Assembly (NCBI RefSeq): GCF_014842265.1
Contig: NZ_JACYVI010000004.1
Coordinates: 186,001 to 250,000, forward strand
Direction: 5' to 3'
From: Pseudomonas sp. CFBP 13711
Lineage (GTDB): Bacteria; Pseudomonadota; Gammaproteobacteria; Pseudomonadales; Pseudomonadaceae
DNA: 64,000 nucleotides
Shown: positions 45,513 through 55,265 of the stretch, piece after piece
How positions within the stretch are numbered: the first letter of the stretch is position 1
Layout: the number at the start of each line of letters is the position of its first letter
Position numbers and translations under genes: made by a program
Notes under the pieces: generated by a model
Told to the model about the DNA's origin: nothing
Database searches by the model: none
What the model saw: the letters and a program-made list of their open reading frames with translations, nothing else

Positions 45513-46490
45513 GTGTCGATCAAATCCCTTCTGTTGCGTCCTGTGTTATCCCTTCTTCTATTCACCAGCTCACTCAGCGCGGTGCATGCCGCAGAACTGG
45601 TGGTGGGCGATCAAAGCTATGGCGCCCGAACCGTCATGGAAGCCGCTGGCGTTCTCAACGATTTGCCCTACACGCTGGAATGGAAACAGTTCACCGCCGG
45701 CTCACCCGTCGCGGAAGCGCTGAATGCCGGCAGCCTCGACGTCGGCTTGCTGGGTGATGCGCCGGTGTTGTTTCTCGGCGCGTTAGGGGCGCCCATCAAG
45801 GTGATTGGCGTTTCACGGCAGAACCTGGTGGGGGTGGCGATCGTGGTGGGCAAGGATTCGCCGATCAAATCGGTGGCCGACCTTAAAGGCAAGCGGGTGG
45901 CGATCTGGAAGGGTTCGTGGAGCCAGCAATTGATGCTGACTGCGCTGGACAAGGCCGGCATCGCGCGGGATGCGGTGGAATATCGATATTTGAGTGCGCT
46001 GGACGCTTCCCATGCTCTGGACGGTGGTTCGGTTGACGCCATCGCCACGTGGGATCCCTACGTGATTCAGCAGGAGCGCCAGGGCGGGCGGGTGATCACC
46101 ACCGCGCAAAACCTGATCCCGGCGCAGAGCTTTGTCGTCGCCAATGACCGCTCGATCAAAGACAAGCGCCCGGAAATCACCGACTTCCTCCAGCGCCTGC
46201 AAAAAGCTCGGGCCTGGTCGGTCGCCAACAAGCAGAACACCGACACGTACGCTAATGCGTGGGCGGTCCTGTCCAAGGCCGACCCCGAGGTGGCGCGGGG
46301 CTGGTTCGAGCGTTCGGCGACGGTGGTGCTGCCGATTTCACCCCAGGTCATAACCCAGGCGCAGCAGACCATCGACTTTTTCAACGCTGCGGGGCTGACG
46401 AAGTCCTATCCGGCTGGCACTGTGTTCGACGACTCCTTTGCCGCTGCGCTTGACGCCGGGGCTGACGCGTCGGCACAAGCGGCGCGTTGA
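45513..46490 (+). CDS. ABC solute-binding protein, sulfonate/SsuA-like
   Basis: 325 residues from the GTG at 45513, with CGGAG seven bases before it; an ATG at 45489 lacks one. A signal peptide ends at VHAAELVVG. The mature protein has the SsuA/NMT1-like pattern TLEWKQFTAGSPVAEALNAG, DVGLLGDAPVLFLGALGAPI and KSVADLKGKRVAIWKGSWSQ. It should bind an organosulfur compound in the periplasm. No permease or ATPase gene accompanies it here. It is followed 48 bp later by a BisC-like molybdoenzyme. Confidence 0.9.
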   Translation: MSIKSLLLRPVLSLLLFTSSLSAVHAAELVVGDQSYGARTVMEAAGVLNDLPYTLEWKQFTAGSPVAEALNAGSLDVGLLGDAPVLFLGALGAPIKVIGVSRQNLVGVAIVVGKDSPIKSVADLKGKRVAIWKGSWSQQLMLTALDKAGIARDAVEYRYLSALDASHALDGGSVDAIATWDPYVIQQERQGGRVITTAQNLIPAQSFVVANDRSIKDKRPEITDFLQRLQKARAWSVANKQNTDTYANAWAVLSKADPEVARGWFERSATVVLPISPQVITQAQQTIDFFNAAGLTKSYPAGTVFDDSFAAALDAGADASAQAAR

Positions 46491-46538
46491 TCGATCACGG
46501 CAGTCACCGCACAGGCCCACTTGCTGGAGCATTCACCC

Positions 46539-48827
46539 ATGAGTTTCACCTCGTTGCATTGGGGCGCTTACCGTCCGCGGGTTGTTGACGGACGGCTTCA
46601 GGCCATGGATCCGGTGGAGTGGGACGCGGACCCTTCGCCGATTGGTTCGTCTATTCCCGGGGCAATCGACTCGGCCACGCGTATCCGTCGGCCGGCCGTG
46701 CGCCGCAGTTTTCTCGAGCGCTTCGACGATCATCCGGCCCTGCGCAACCCGCACTTGCGCGGCAACGAAGCCTTCGTCGAGGTGCCGTGGGATGTTGCGC
46801 TGGATCTGGTCGCCACCGAGTTGTCGCGGGTAAAGAGTGAGCATGGCAACAAAGCGATATTCGGCGGCAGTTACGGCTGGGGCAGCGCGGGGCGGTTTCA
46901 TCATGCGCAAAGCCAGTTGCACCGTTTCCTCAACAGCTGCGGCGGCTACGTCTACAGCGTCGACAGTTACAGCCTCGGCGCCGGCCGGGTGCTGATGCCG
47001 CACATCGTCGGCAACATGGACTGGCTGCTGGCGGCCCACACCTCCTGGCAGAATCTGGCGGAGCATTGCGAGCTGTTCGTCGCGTTTGGCGGGTTGCCGT
47101 TGAAGAACGCGCAATGCAGCCCCGGGGGTGCCAGCGATCATCTGGTCAGCAACGGCATTCGCAGGATGTCGGACGCTGGCGTGCAGTTCGTCAACGTCAG
47201 CCCGCTGCGTGATGATTTAACCGGACCGCAGCGCAATGAGTGGCTCGCCGTGCGGCCCGGCACCGACACTGCGCTGATGATGGCGCTGTGCTGTGTGCTG
47301 GTGGACGAAGGACTGCACAACGTAGATTTTCTGCGTCGTTATACGGTGGGGCATGAGCGCTTCATCGAATATGTGCTCGGCGCGGTAGATGGCGTGGCGA
47401 AGACGCCGGAGTGGGCGGCAGCGCTGACGGATATTCCGGCGCAACGGATCGTCAGCCTGGCGCGGGAGATGGCCGGCAAGCGCACGATGATCAACGTCGC
47501 CTATTCACTGCAGCGGGCACAGTTTGGCGAGCAACCGTTCTGGATGACCGTGACGTTGGCGGCGATGCTTGGGCAGATCGGTCTGCCCGGCGGCGGCTTC
47601 GGGCTGGGTTATGGCTGCATGAACAACACCGGCAGCGGGCGCAGGGCGTTTTCCGGGCCGCGCTTTTCCCAGGGCGTGAACCCGGTCAAGGATTTCATCC
47701 CGGTGGCGCGGGTCACCGACATGCTGCTCAATCCCGGCGAGGCGTTCGATTACAACGGCAAGCGTTATCACTACCCGGACGTCCGACTGGTGTACTGGGC
47801 CGGCGGCAACATTTTCCATCACCACCAGGACATCAATCGACTGCTGCAGGGCTGGCAGCGTCCGGAAACCATCATCGTTCACGAGCAGTTCTGGACCGCT
47901 CAGGCCAAACACGCGGACATTGTGCTGCCTGCGACCACTGCGCTGGAGCGTGATGACATCGGTAGCGCGGCGTCCGACCGCTTCATGATCGCCATGCACA
48001 AGGTGATCGAGCCGGTGGGGGAGGCGCGGGATGATTATGCGATCTTCGCCGGGCTGTCCCGTCGGCTGGACTGCGAGCAGGTGTTTACTGAGGGCCGTGA
48101 TGCCGGGCAATGGCTGCGCTTGCTGTATGAAGAGTCGCGACCACGTGCCGGAAGCTTTGCCATCGAGCTGCCGGATTTTGACGAGTTCTGGCGCAAGGGC
48201 GTGTTCGAAGTGGATTACCCGGCAGACGATACTGTGCTGCTCAAGGCCTTTCGGGATGATCCCCAGGGGAATCCGCTGCAGACGCCGTCGGGCAGGATCG
48301 AGATATTCAGTGAGAAGATCGCAGGCTTTGGCTATGCCGACTGCCCCGGCCATCCCGTGTGGCTGGACAAGCCCACCCAGCCACTTCCCTTGCATCTGCT
48401 GTCGAACCAGCCGAAGACGCGCCTGCACAGTCAATACGATCACGGCGCGTACAGCCAGGCCTCGAAAGTTCATGGGCGGGAGCCGTTGACGATCAACCGA
48501 CAGGACGCCTTGGCGCGAGGGATTGCCGAGGGGGATGTGGTCAGGGTGTTCAACGATCGAGGTGCTTTTCTGGCCGGGGTGATTGTGTCCGACGACATTC
48601 GCCCGGGCGTGGTACAGATCGCCACAGGCGCCTGGTTTGATCCGTTGGTGAAGGGGCAGGCGAAGAGCCTGGAGAAGCACGGCAACCCGAATGTGCTGAC
48701 TGAAGACATTGGGTCTTCGAGTCTGTCTCAGGGCTGCTCGGCGCAGACAGTGACGGTTGACGTTGAAAAGTGGCACGGCGAAGTACCGCCGATCACCGCG
48801 TTCGAGCCGCCTGAAATGCTGGCTTGA
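46539..48827 (+). CDS. Molybdopterin oxidoreductase, BisC-like
   Basis: 762 residues from the ATG at 46539 (GGAG upstream). No signal peptide or [4Fe-4S] cysteine cluster precedes the start, so it belongs to the cytoplasmic BisC/TorA-type DMSO reductases. GGSYGWGSAGRFHHAQSQLH and YVYSVDSYSLGAGRV lie in the cofactor region, the latter holding the expected Mo-ligand serine. LLSNQPKTRLHSQYDHGAYS and the C-terminal VRVFNDRGAFLAGVIVSDDI are family blocks. BisC-type enzymes reduce S-oxides such as biotin or methionine sulfoxide; the neighbour suggests sulfoxide use as a sulfur source. Confidence 0.9.
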   Translation: MSFTSLHWGAYRPRVVDGRLQAMDPVEWDADPSPIGSSIPGAIDSATRIRRPAVRRSFLERFDDHPALRNPHLRGNEAFVEVPWDVALDLVATELSRVKSEHGNKAIFGGSYGWGSAGRFHHAQSQLHRFLNSCGGYVYSVDSYSLGAGRVLMPHIVGNMDWLLAAHTSWQNLAEHCELFVAFGGLPLKNAQCSPGGASDHLVSNGIRRMSDAGVQFVNVSPLRDDLTGPQRNEWLAVRPGTDTALMMALCCVLVDEGLHNVDFLRRYTVGHERFIEYVLGAVDGVAKTPEWAAALTDIPAQRIVSLAREMAGKRTMINVAYSLQRAQFGEQPFWMTVTLAAMLGQIGLPGGGFGLGYGCMNNTGSGRRAFSGPRFSQGVNPVKDFIPVARVTDMLLNPGEAFDYNGKRYHYPDVRLVYWAGGNIFHHHQDINRLLQGWQRPETIIVHEQFWTAQAKHADIVLPATTALERDDIGSAASDRFMIAMHKVIEPVGEARDDYAIFAGLSRRLDCEQVFTEGRDAGQWLRLLYEESRPRAGSFAIELPDFDEFWRKGVFEVDYPADDTVLLKAFRDDPQGNPLQTPSGRIEIFSEKIAGFGYADCPGHPVWLDKPTQPLPLHLLSNQPKTRLHSQYDHGAYSQASKVHGREPLTINRQDALARGIAEGDVVRVFNDRGAFLAGVIVSDDIRPGVVQIATGAWFDPLVKGQAKSLEKHGNPNVLTEDIGSSSLSQGCSAQTVTVDVEKWHGEVPPITAFEPPEMLA

Positions 48828-48836
48828 TCGGCGAAC

Positions 48837-48929
48837 GTAGGACTGGCTTTAGCCGGGAATGCGTCGGGTGTCACGCTGCAAGATTTGGGGTGTTCACACT
48901 GGCGCCTTCCCGGCTGAAGCCGGTCCTAC
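48837..48929. repeat. REP family B doublet
   Basis: GTAGGACTGGCTTTAGCCGG and CCGGCTGAAGCCGGTCCTAC face each other across about 50 bp between converging genes. Confidence 0.8.
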
Positions 48930-48947
48930 TGTGGAATGCGGCGCTAC

Positions 48948-50135
48948 TTACTGCCTGACTGCTCGCCCGGCAAACACGGCCTTGCCCACCCCCTGCAACA
49001 CCACGTCATTCTGTGGCGTGTGCACTCGGCCGCAGACGACGTTGCGGTAATGCCGTTGCAGCGGGTTACTGCGGGACAGGCCGGGGTTGCCGGTGGCTTC
49101 AATCGCCAGTTCAACCGCGCGAATAGCGTTGCTGGTCACCAGGTATTTGATCTGCGCCCCATGACTGGCCGGCGTCAGCCCATGAGTCGCCGATTCCAGC
49201 AGTGTCCGGTTGGCGAACAACAAGGTGTCGATATGGCCGAGTACTTCTTGAAAGCGCGGCAACGTCGACAGCGAGGTCCCCAGGTTGGACGGCGTGCGCT
49301 GCTCCAGAAAATTCACCAGCCAGTCCCGCGCCGATTGCGCAATGCCGTCGTACACCGAAGACAACAACACCGACATCCACAGCAACCCTGTTGCATCCAA
49401 TTCAGGCTGCGGCGAACTCGCCGGGCTGGTGTTGACCCTATGATCCAGCGGCACCAGCACGTCGTCGAAAATCACCTCGTGGCTGGAGGTCGCGCGCATG
49501 CCCAAATGATCCCAGTCCTCGATGATGCTCACGCCCGGGCTGTCCTTGCGCACCAGCCACACCCCGACCAGCGGATCCGCGTCATCGCTGCGCGCCCAAA
49601 CGTTAAACCAGGTCAGGCCGTGGCTCCCCGTCGAGTAAATCTTCCGACCGCTGATCCGCCAGCCTTCCGCCGTCCTGCGCGCAATCGTCGCCGGCAGCCC
49701 GCCGCGAGAAGGCGAGCCCAAGTCCGGCTCGACCCGCAGCGCGTTGATCAGCGCACCTTTATGCACCGCGTCCAGCGCCACCTGTCGGTATAAATGCTCG
49801 GGCCAGTTTTTGACTTCCCGAATGCGTGCGTGCTGGATGTACTGCATCACCAGAATCAGCGCAGTGGAAGGCTCGCCGCGCGCCACCGCGCTGATCACTT
49901 GCTGTGCCCGCTTAAGATCCGCATCACCGCCCCCCAGCGCGCCTTCCACGGTCAGCCCGAGCAGACCTTGCTCGTGCAGCAAACGGAAGTTCTCGTGTGG
50001 GAATTCAGCCGTTTCATCGTAGTGCTGCGCGGTCTCGGCCAGCCGCTCGGTGATCCCCTGCAAACGCGCCACAAAGGCCGCCTCGGTCTCGGCATCTGCT
50101 GAAGCATCAGGTTGCCGATTCAATCCTGCGCTCAT
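48948..50135 (-). CDS. Acyl-CoA-dehydrogenase-fold flavin monooxygenase, SfnB/DszC-like
   Basis: 395 residues. [60 protein letters not shown] and [20 protein letters not shown] are the acyl-CoA dehydrogenase/monooxygenase blocks of the SfnB/DszC group, which oxidises organosulfur compounds with reduced flavin. The start overlaps the previous gene's stop by ATGA, so it is coupled to the flavin monooxygenase upstream. A substrate such as a sulfone or sulfoxide is inferred from the gene context. Confidence 0.86.
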   Translation of the reverse strand: MSAGLNRQPDASADAETEAAFVARLQGITERLAETAQHYDETAEFPHENFRLLHEQGLLGLTVEGALGGGDADLKRAQQVISAVARGEPSTALILVMQYIQHARIREVKNWPEHLYRQVALDAVHKGALINALRVEPDLGSPSRGGLPATIARRTAEGWRISGRKIYSTGSHGLTWFNVWARSDDADPLVGVWLVRKDSPGVSIIEDWDHLGMRATSSHEVIFDDVLVPLDHRVNTSPASSPQPELDATGLLWMSVLLSSVYDGIAQSARDWLVNFLEQRTPSNLGTSLSTLPRFQEVLGHIDTLLFANRTLLESATHGLTPASHGAQIKYLVTSNAIRAVELAIEATGNPGLSRSNPLQRHYRNVVCGRVHTPQNDVVLQGVGKAVFAGRAVRQ

Positions 50136-51502
50136 GCCGGGACCTGCGATTTTTCAGCGTCCGTGACCTTCGCAGCCGCTGCCAACCGCGCGGCGGTATG
50201 ACGATTGACGGGAAACTCCAGACCAAAGTGTTCGCGCAGGGTCGAGCCGGTGTAATCACTGCGTTGCAGGCCGCGTTGCTGCAGGACCGGAATCACCAAC
50301 TCGGTGAAGTATTTCAGCCCATCAGGCAACAGCGAATTGATGATGAAGCCATCACTGGCGCCGTTCTCGAACCAGTGCTGAATCTGGTCGGCGACCTGTT
50401 CGGGCGTGCCGACGAACTCGCGGCGGGGGCGGGAGAAATCCAGCGCAACCTGACGCAGGGTCAGGTTCTCCTCCCTGGCCTGCTGCTTGATCCGATCCGA
50501 ACCGCCTTTCTGGCTGTTGGCGCCGAGATCGCCCAGGTCCGGAAACGGCGCATCCAGCGGGTATTGGCGGAAGTCGTGATCGTTGAACGGCCGGCCCAGC
50601 GCGACGATGGCGTCTTCGATACTCACCAATTCCACCGCTTGCTGATAACGCCGCTCAACCTCTTCGGCGTCGCGACCCACGATCGGGCGAATGCCCGGCA
50701 AAATCGACAGGTCATCCGGGTTGCGCCCAAAGCCGACCGCGCGGCGCTTGAGGTCGGCGTAATACGCTTGAGTCTCTTCCAGGGACTCGGCGTGGACGAA
50801 AATCGCATCGGAATACTCTGCAGCGAAGTTGCGCCCGTCCTCGGAGGTGCCAGCCTGAAACAGCACCGGCTGACCCTGGCGTGAGCGGGCGATGTTCAGC
50901 GGGCCTTTGACCTGGAAAAAATCGCCCGCGTGGTTCAAGGCGTGCAGCTTGCTGCGGTCGAAAAACTCACCCGTCTGCTTGTTGCGGGTGAAGGCGTCGT
51001 CCTCCCAGGAATCCCACAGCCCTTTCACCGCCGACACGTGCTCCCTGGCGATGCGATAGCGCACGGCGTGGGGCGGATGCTCGCTCTTGCTGAAGTTCTC
51101 GGCGGTGCCGCTGAGCCATGAGGTAACGACGTTCCAGCCGGCGCGGCCGCCGCTGATGTGGTCCAGGGAAGAGATCTGCCGCGCCACTTGAAAGGGCTCG
51201 GTGTAGCTGACGGTCACAGTCGCCACCAGGCCGATCCTGCTGGTAGTGGCGGCCAGCGCCGAGAGAATGGTCAGTGGCTCGAAACGGTTGAGGTAGTGCG
51301 GGCTGGAGTTCTCGTGGATGTGCAGGCTGTCGGCGATGAACACGAAGTCGAATTTCGCGTCTTCAGCCAGTCGGGCCTGGCCTTTATACCAGTCGAAGTT
51401 GGTGCTGGCGTCGGCCTGCGCATCCGGATGGCGCCACTCGCCCCAACCGTGGCCCACGCCGTGAACCATGGCACCGAATTTGAGTTGACGAGGCTTGCTC
51501 AT
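50132..51502 (-). CDS. LLM-class flavin-dependent monooxygenase, NtaA/DszA-like
   Basis: 456 residues with AGGAG before the ATG at 51500-51502. The bacterial-luciferase-like fold is shown by [57 protein letters not shown], and [20 protein letters not shown], as in NtaA/SnaA/DszA enzymes. These use reduced flavin to cleave C-S or C-N bonds. It lies between a solute-binding protein and an SfnB-like enzyme, consistent with desulfurisation. Confidence 0.9.
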   Translation of the reverse strand: MSKPRQLKFGAMVHGVGHGWGEWRHPDAQADASTNFDWYKGQARLAEDAKFDFVFIADSLHIHENSSPHYLNRFEPLTILSALAATTSRIGLVATVTVSYTEPFQVARQISSLDHISGGRAGWNVVTSWLSGTAENFSKSEHPPHAVRYRIAREHVSAVKGLWDSWEDDAFTRNKQTGEFFDRSKLHALNHAGDFFQVKGPLNIARSRQGQPVLFQAGTSEDGRNFAAEYSDAIFVHAESLEETQAYYADLKRRAVGFGRNPDDLSILPGIRPIVGRDAEEVERRYQQAVELVSIEDAIVALGRPFNDHDFRQYPLDAPFPDLGDLGANSQKGGSDRIKQQAREENLTLRQVALDFSRPRREFVGTPEQVADQIQHWFENGASDGFIINSLLPDGLKYFTELVIPVLQQRGLQRSDYTGSTLREHFGLEFPVNRHTAARLAAAAKVTDAEKSQVPA

Positions 51503-51526
51503 GATGTGTGCTCCTGAGTCGAGCGC

Positions 51527-52549
51527 TTAGCGCGCAGCTTGGGGATTGTTTTGGTGGGCGGCTTGCTCGGCTGATTGCTCGGCGGCCAGGCGGATGGCGT
51601 TGAAATCCGCATCGAAGCCGTGGGACACGTCGACGTGCTTATTCAGGATGCCTTCGCGCTGGTAGATGTCCGCTGTGTTCTGCAAGCCCTTGATGACGCC
51701 GTCATCGATGCTCACGCGTTCCATTTTGGTGTCCTGGTTGACCGCCAGGTGCACGGCCAATGGCAGCCCGGTGACTTTGGTCTGGGCGGCGGCATATTCG
51801 GCGGGATGGGCGTTGGCCCAGCGGTAGGCGCGGTCGAGGCGCACCACGAAGTCGTCCAGTTGCACGCGCTTGTCGGCGATAGCCTTGCTGGTCGCAGCGA
51901 GGTAGGAATGATTGGTCAGCAAGTCCGGGCCGTTGGGCAGAATGCGCGCGCCGTTCTGCGTGGCGACGGTGGTGTAGGGCGCCCAGGTGGCCCAGGCGTC
52001 AGCATCGCCGTTGTCGAGGATCAGCCGCGACTCGCTGGGCAGCAGGTAGACGAAATTCACGTCGCTGGTCTTCAGGCCCGCTTCGTTCAGCGCGCGGATG
52101 GCCAGGTAATGGCCGATGGAGCCGCGTCCGGTGACGATGCGCTTGCCCTTGAGGTCGGCAACCGACTTGATCGGCGAGTCGTTGCGCACGATCAATGCAG
52201 TGGTATAGCGGCCGCTGACGTGGGTGATGCTGATGACCTTCAACGCGGCACCCGCGCCCAGCGCAAAGACATACGGCGCGTCGCCCAGTGCGCCAACGTC
52301 AACGGCCCCTGCGTTCAGGGCTTCGCCCAATGGCGATGCCGAAGGGAATTCGGAGAACTTGATCTCGTAGGGCACGTCCTTGAGCTCGCCGGACACCTCC
52401 AGCAGCACCTTCAGCGCGGACTTCTGGTTAGCGACGAGCAGCGGCTGGAGTGGCTCGGCGGCCTGTGTGATTTGGCTGAATGACAATGCGAGCAGTGCGC
52501 CGAGTATCACGTGTCGGACGCGGAGCAGGGGAGTGAAAGGGGCGGACAT
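51527..52549 (-). CDS. ABC solute-binding protein, SsuA-like
   Basis: 340 residues; the start at 52547-52549 is preceded by GGAG. A signal peptide ends at ITQAAEP. VPYEIKFSEFPSASPLGEAL, DVGALGDAPYVFALGAGAAL and KSVADLKGKRIVTGRGSIGH are the sulfonate/taurine-binding pattern. It heads the operon with the NtaA-like and SfnB-like genes. Again no permease or ATPase is encoded in the window, so it probably uses a transporter elsewhere. Confidence 0.9.
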   Translation of the reverse strand: MSAPFTPLLRVRHVILGALLALSFSQITQAAEPLQPLLVANQKSALKVLLEVSGELKDVPYEIKFSEFPSASPLGEALNAGAVDVGALGDAPYVFALGAGAALKVISITHVSGRYTTALIVRNDSPIKSVADLKGKRIVTGRGSIGHYLAIRALNEAGLKTSDVNFVYLLPSESRLILDNGDADAWATWAPYTTVATQNGARILPNGPDLLTNHSYLAATSKAIADKRVQLDDFVVRLDRAYRWANAHPAEYAAAQTKVTGLPLAVHLAVNQDTKMERVSIDDGVIKGLQNTADIYQREGILNKHVDVSHGFDADFNAIRLAAEQSAEQAAHQNNPQAAR

Positions 52550-52879
52550 GGTGCGTGTCTCCAGGCGTGGAAGTGGATTCTTGGCCTCCGCCTGGAGAAG
52601 GGGTCGGCAGGGGATTGACCTTATGCCTATAAGAAACGGAATAGAAGTATCTTTTGGTTATATGCTAATTATGTATTTGTGTGATGATGCGGATACTAAT
52701 TATTACATTAATGCATAACTATTTTTGGGGCGATGCATTTTGTGCAGGAGCGGTTGCCCACGAGGTGGCGGGCACACGCGCTGAATCTTCAGCGGCTGGA
52801 ACGCCATCTTCGCGAGCACGCTCACTCCCACAGCGGCTGGCGTCGTCCGCGCGACGGGGGCCAGCCGTCAAGCGACGGC
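52550..52879. promoter_or_regulatory. AT-rich promoter of the SBP operon and a degenerate REP
   Basis: No gene. 52620-52735 is strongly AT-rich and contains CTTTTGGTTATATGCTAATT (from 52651), which on the gene strand reads AATTAGCATATAACCAAAAG and resembles the block before the thiol-dioxygenase/LysR pair. A degenerate family A palindrome lies at 52743-52832. Confidence 0.55.
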
Positions 52880-54460
52880 TCAGATCACATAAAACCCATG
52901 GGTCCCGTCGCGGCCCAACTGCTCGACCAATCCGTACTCCCAATCCAGATACGCCTGCATCGCCTCCCGCGGCGCATCGGTGCCTTCATAAGGCCGGCGA
53001 TAGCGATCAATGCGCGGGGAGGCCAGATGGCTTTCGCCGTGCTCAAGCTCTAACCCCGCCGCGACCCAACTGGCGGTGCCGTCCTTGAGCACAAACACCG
53101 GCTTGCCCGTTAGCGCTTCGACCTCCGACACTGCGAGGCGCGCCAGTTTGCTGCTGCCACAGGTCAGCACGTAACGCTCGGCGACCGGAATGTTCTGCAG
53201 CGCGCTGGCAAGGTCGGCTCGCAGCGTCCACCAGGCACCCGGAATATGCTGCTTGATGTAGTTGGCGCTGGCGGTGAAATCCAGCACCGCCACGCCACCG
53301 TGTTCGCGCCGCTGGCGCAGTGTTTCGGCGCTGATCTCCTCGACCTGCGCCGCGGGCGGACTCGGCGCGTTCCAGCCGCCTTTTTCGCTGAAATCCTCAG
53401 GGCCCAGGTCGTCCACCACGAACACCTCCCAGCCGAGCTGCGCGAGCCACGAAGCCGACATGTTCGCGCGCACGCCGTCGTCGTCGAGCAAGACAATTCG
53501 TGCGCCGCGCACGCTGGCGTAATGGTCAGTCTCCTGCACCAGTTGGCCGCCCGGCGTCGAACGCGCACCCGGCACGTGACCGGCTTCGAATTCCTCCAGC
53601 GTGCGCACATCGAACAGGTACGTTGTGCGAGTCGTCTCTGCCTGCCAGACCGGCAGGTCCGCGCGGCTGCCTCGTTTCACTCGTGCTTTGTCCGCCACGT
53701 TGCGCGCATCCGCCCGAGCAACTTCCCGGGTCGCTTCAGTGACCTGCGGGAAGCGCCGGGATTGCCCGTGATCCAAGGTCTGCCCGGCCAGCAGCCAGCC
53801 GATGGTGCCATTGCGCAGGGCGGAAATCGGGTTGGGCAGGCCCGCGTTGACCAGCGACTGGGTGCCGATGATGCTGCGCGTACGGCCGGCGCAATTGACG
53901 ATGATCCGGGTGTTGGGATCGGGCGCCAGCTCACGGGCACGCAGCACCAGTTCGGCACCGGGCACACTGACGCCGGTGGGAATGCTCATGGTCTGATATT
54001 CATCGAACCGCCGCGCATCCAGCACCACCACGTCGGCCTCGGCGTCGAGCAACTGCTTGACCTCTTCTGCGGCCAAAGACGGCGTGTGGCGATGATGCTC
54101 CACCAGTTCGCCGAACGCCTTGCTCGGCACGTTGACGTCAATGAACACCTCGCCGCCAGCGTTGCGCCAGCCCTGCAACCCGCCTTCAAGCAGCTTGACG
54201 TCGCTGTAACCCAGTTCCTGAAGACGCTTCAAGGCGCGTTCGGCCAGACCTTCGCCGTTGTCATAAACGGTGACAGCGGTGTCGCGACGTGGGACGCGCG
54301 CGAGTACCTCCAGCTCCAGTTTCGACAACGGGATGTTGGCGGCGAACAGCGGGTGAGCTTCGGCGAACGGGGCTTCTTCGCGCACATCCACCAGCGCGAC
54401 CTCTTCATGGGCGAGCAGGGCGCGGCGGATGTCGGCGTATGAACGGGTGTCATGGCTCAT
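52880..54460 (-). CDS. Four-domain rhodanese-like protein
   Basis: 526 residues with four rhodanese units (about 1-105, 120-235, 270-375, 380-480). The active-site cysteine is present in domain 2 (IIVNCAGRTRSIIG, Cys190) and domain 4 (VLTCGSSKLA, Cys434), while domains 1 and 3 carry aspartates instead (VTVYDNGEG, Asp67; IVLLDDDGVRA). It is therefore two catalytic plus two inactive units. It is co-translated with a cupin thiol dioxygenase upstream (ATGA overlap), suggesting sulfane-sulfur transfer linked to thiol oxidation. Confidence 0.9.
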   Translation of the reverse strand: MSHDTRSYADIRRALLAHEEVALVDVREEAPFAEAHPLFAANIPLSKLELEVLARVPRRDTAVTVYDNGEGLAERALKRLQELGYSDVKLLEGGLQGWRNAGGEVFIDVNVPSKAFGELVEHHRHTPSLAAEEVKQLLDAEADVVVLDARRFDEYQTMSIPTGVSVPGAELVLRARELAPDPNTRIIVNCAGRTRSIIGTQSLVNAGLPNPISALRNGTIGWLLAGQTLDHGQSRRFPQVTEATREVARADARNVADKARVKRGSRADLPVWQAETTRTTYLFDVRTLEEFEAGHVPGARSTPGGQLVQETDHYASVRGARIVLLDDDGVRANMSASWLAQLGWEVFVVDDLGPEDFSEKGGWNAPSPPAAQVEEISAETLRQRREHGGVAVLDFTASANYIKQHIPGAWWTLRADLASALQNIPVAERYVLTCGSSKLARLAVSEVEALTGKPVFVLKDGTASWVAAGLELEHGESHLASPRIDRYRRPYEGTDAPREAMQAYLDWEYGLVEQLGRDGTHGFYVI

Positions 54461-55065
54461 TGGGCTTGGTTCTCTTTGGACAGGTCCCAGATGTTCGGGA
54501 GAAAGGCGTTGGAATAGCCGGAGATGAACAGTTTTTCGCTGCCATCGGGCTGGTAAACAGCGCGCTTCACGGCGCCGATGTTGGCGCCGTAGACATGAAT
54601 ACTGATCGACACCTGGTCGTCGAAGGCGTTGCTGACCTGATGAATGTCGTTGCTGCGCGGCGACAACGCCTCGACATGACCGGGCTCCAGGCGAATCGCC
54701 GGGCCTTCCTGTTCCAGCCGGCCATCGGCGCTGCGGGCGAACCCCTGGGAATACTCGGCGCCGCGCAGCATGCCGATCAAGCCCCAGACGCGATGATCAT
54801 GAATCGGCGTGCTCTGGCCCGGCCCCCACACGAAGCTGACGACCGAGAACCGCTGCCGTGAGTCGGCGTGCAACAGAAACTGTTGATAGCGCGCCGGATC
54901 GGGCACGGCGAACTCATCCGGCAGCCAGTCGTCATGACTGACCAGTTGCCCCAGCAGCCTGCCACCCCGGGAGAGCAGGTCGCCTTCGCCCGGGTTGCTA
55001 TCGGTCAGCTCGGCCAACGCGCCGATAAAGGCCCTGAGTCGTTCAGGGTGTCGGATGTGAGTCAT
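54457..55065 (-). CDS. Cupin thiol dioxygenase (cysteine dioxygenase family)
   Basis: 202 residues. The iron histidines are in PIHDHRVWGLIGMLRGAEY (two) and DIHQVSNAFDD (one), as in cysteine/mercaptopropionate dioxygenases. The position that carries the Cys-Tyr crosslink cysteine in mammalian CDO is glycine here (RVWGLIG), as in 3-mercaptopropionate-type enzymes. It oxidises a thiol to a sulfinate. The gene is divergent from a LysR regulator and co-translated with the rhodanese. Confidence 0.88.
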   Translation of the reverse strand: MTHIRHPERLRAFIGALAELTDSNPGEGDLLSRGGRLLGQLVSHDDWLPDEFAVPDPARYQQFLLHADSRQRFSVVSFVWGPGQSTPIHDHRVWGLIGMLRGAEYSQGFARSADGRLEQEGPAIRLEPGHVEALSPRSNDIHQVSNAFDDQVSISIHVYGANIGAVKRAVYQPDGSEKLFISGYSNAFLPNIWDLSKENQAQ

Positions 55066-55132
55066 ATCGGCTCCGGTCGGAAGGGGGTGCTTAATATAAG
55101 CATAATGCGCCTGGCTAATATGCTATTTATTG

Positions 55133-55155
55133 ATGATTAGGTTATAACCAAAAAG
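55133..55155. promoter_or_regulatory. Candidate operator between the dioxygenase and LysR genes
   Basis: A block reading ATTAGGTTATAACCAAAAAG (55136-55155) matches AATTAGCATATAACCAAAAG on the minus strand of the SBP promoter at 52651-52670. It contains the palindrome GGTTATAACC. It lies in the divergent intergenic region with two nested TATA-rich stretches. Confidence 0.5.
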
Positions 55156-55265
55156 TCGTTGATAACCGATTCGCAGGGTGCCGGCCGTTGTGAGGCTATC
55201 CAGCGCCTTCGATAGCCATTATGATTTTTGCCTATCTTGTTTCTCTTATTCCATGTGCGATCCGA

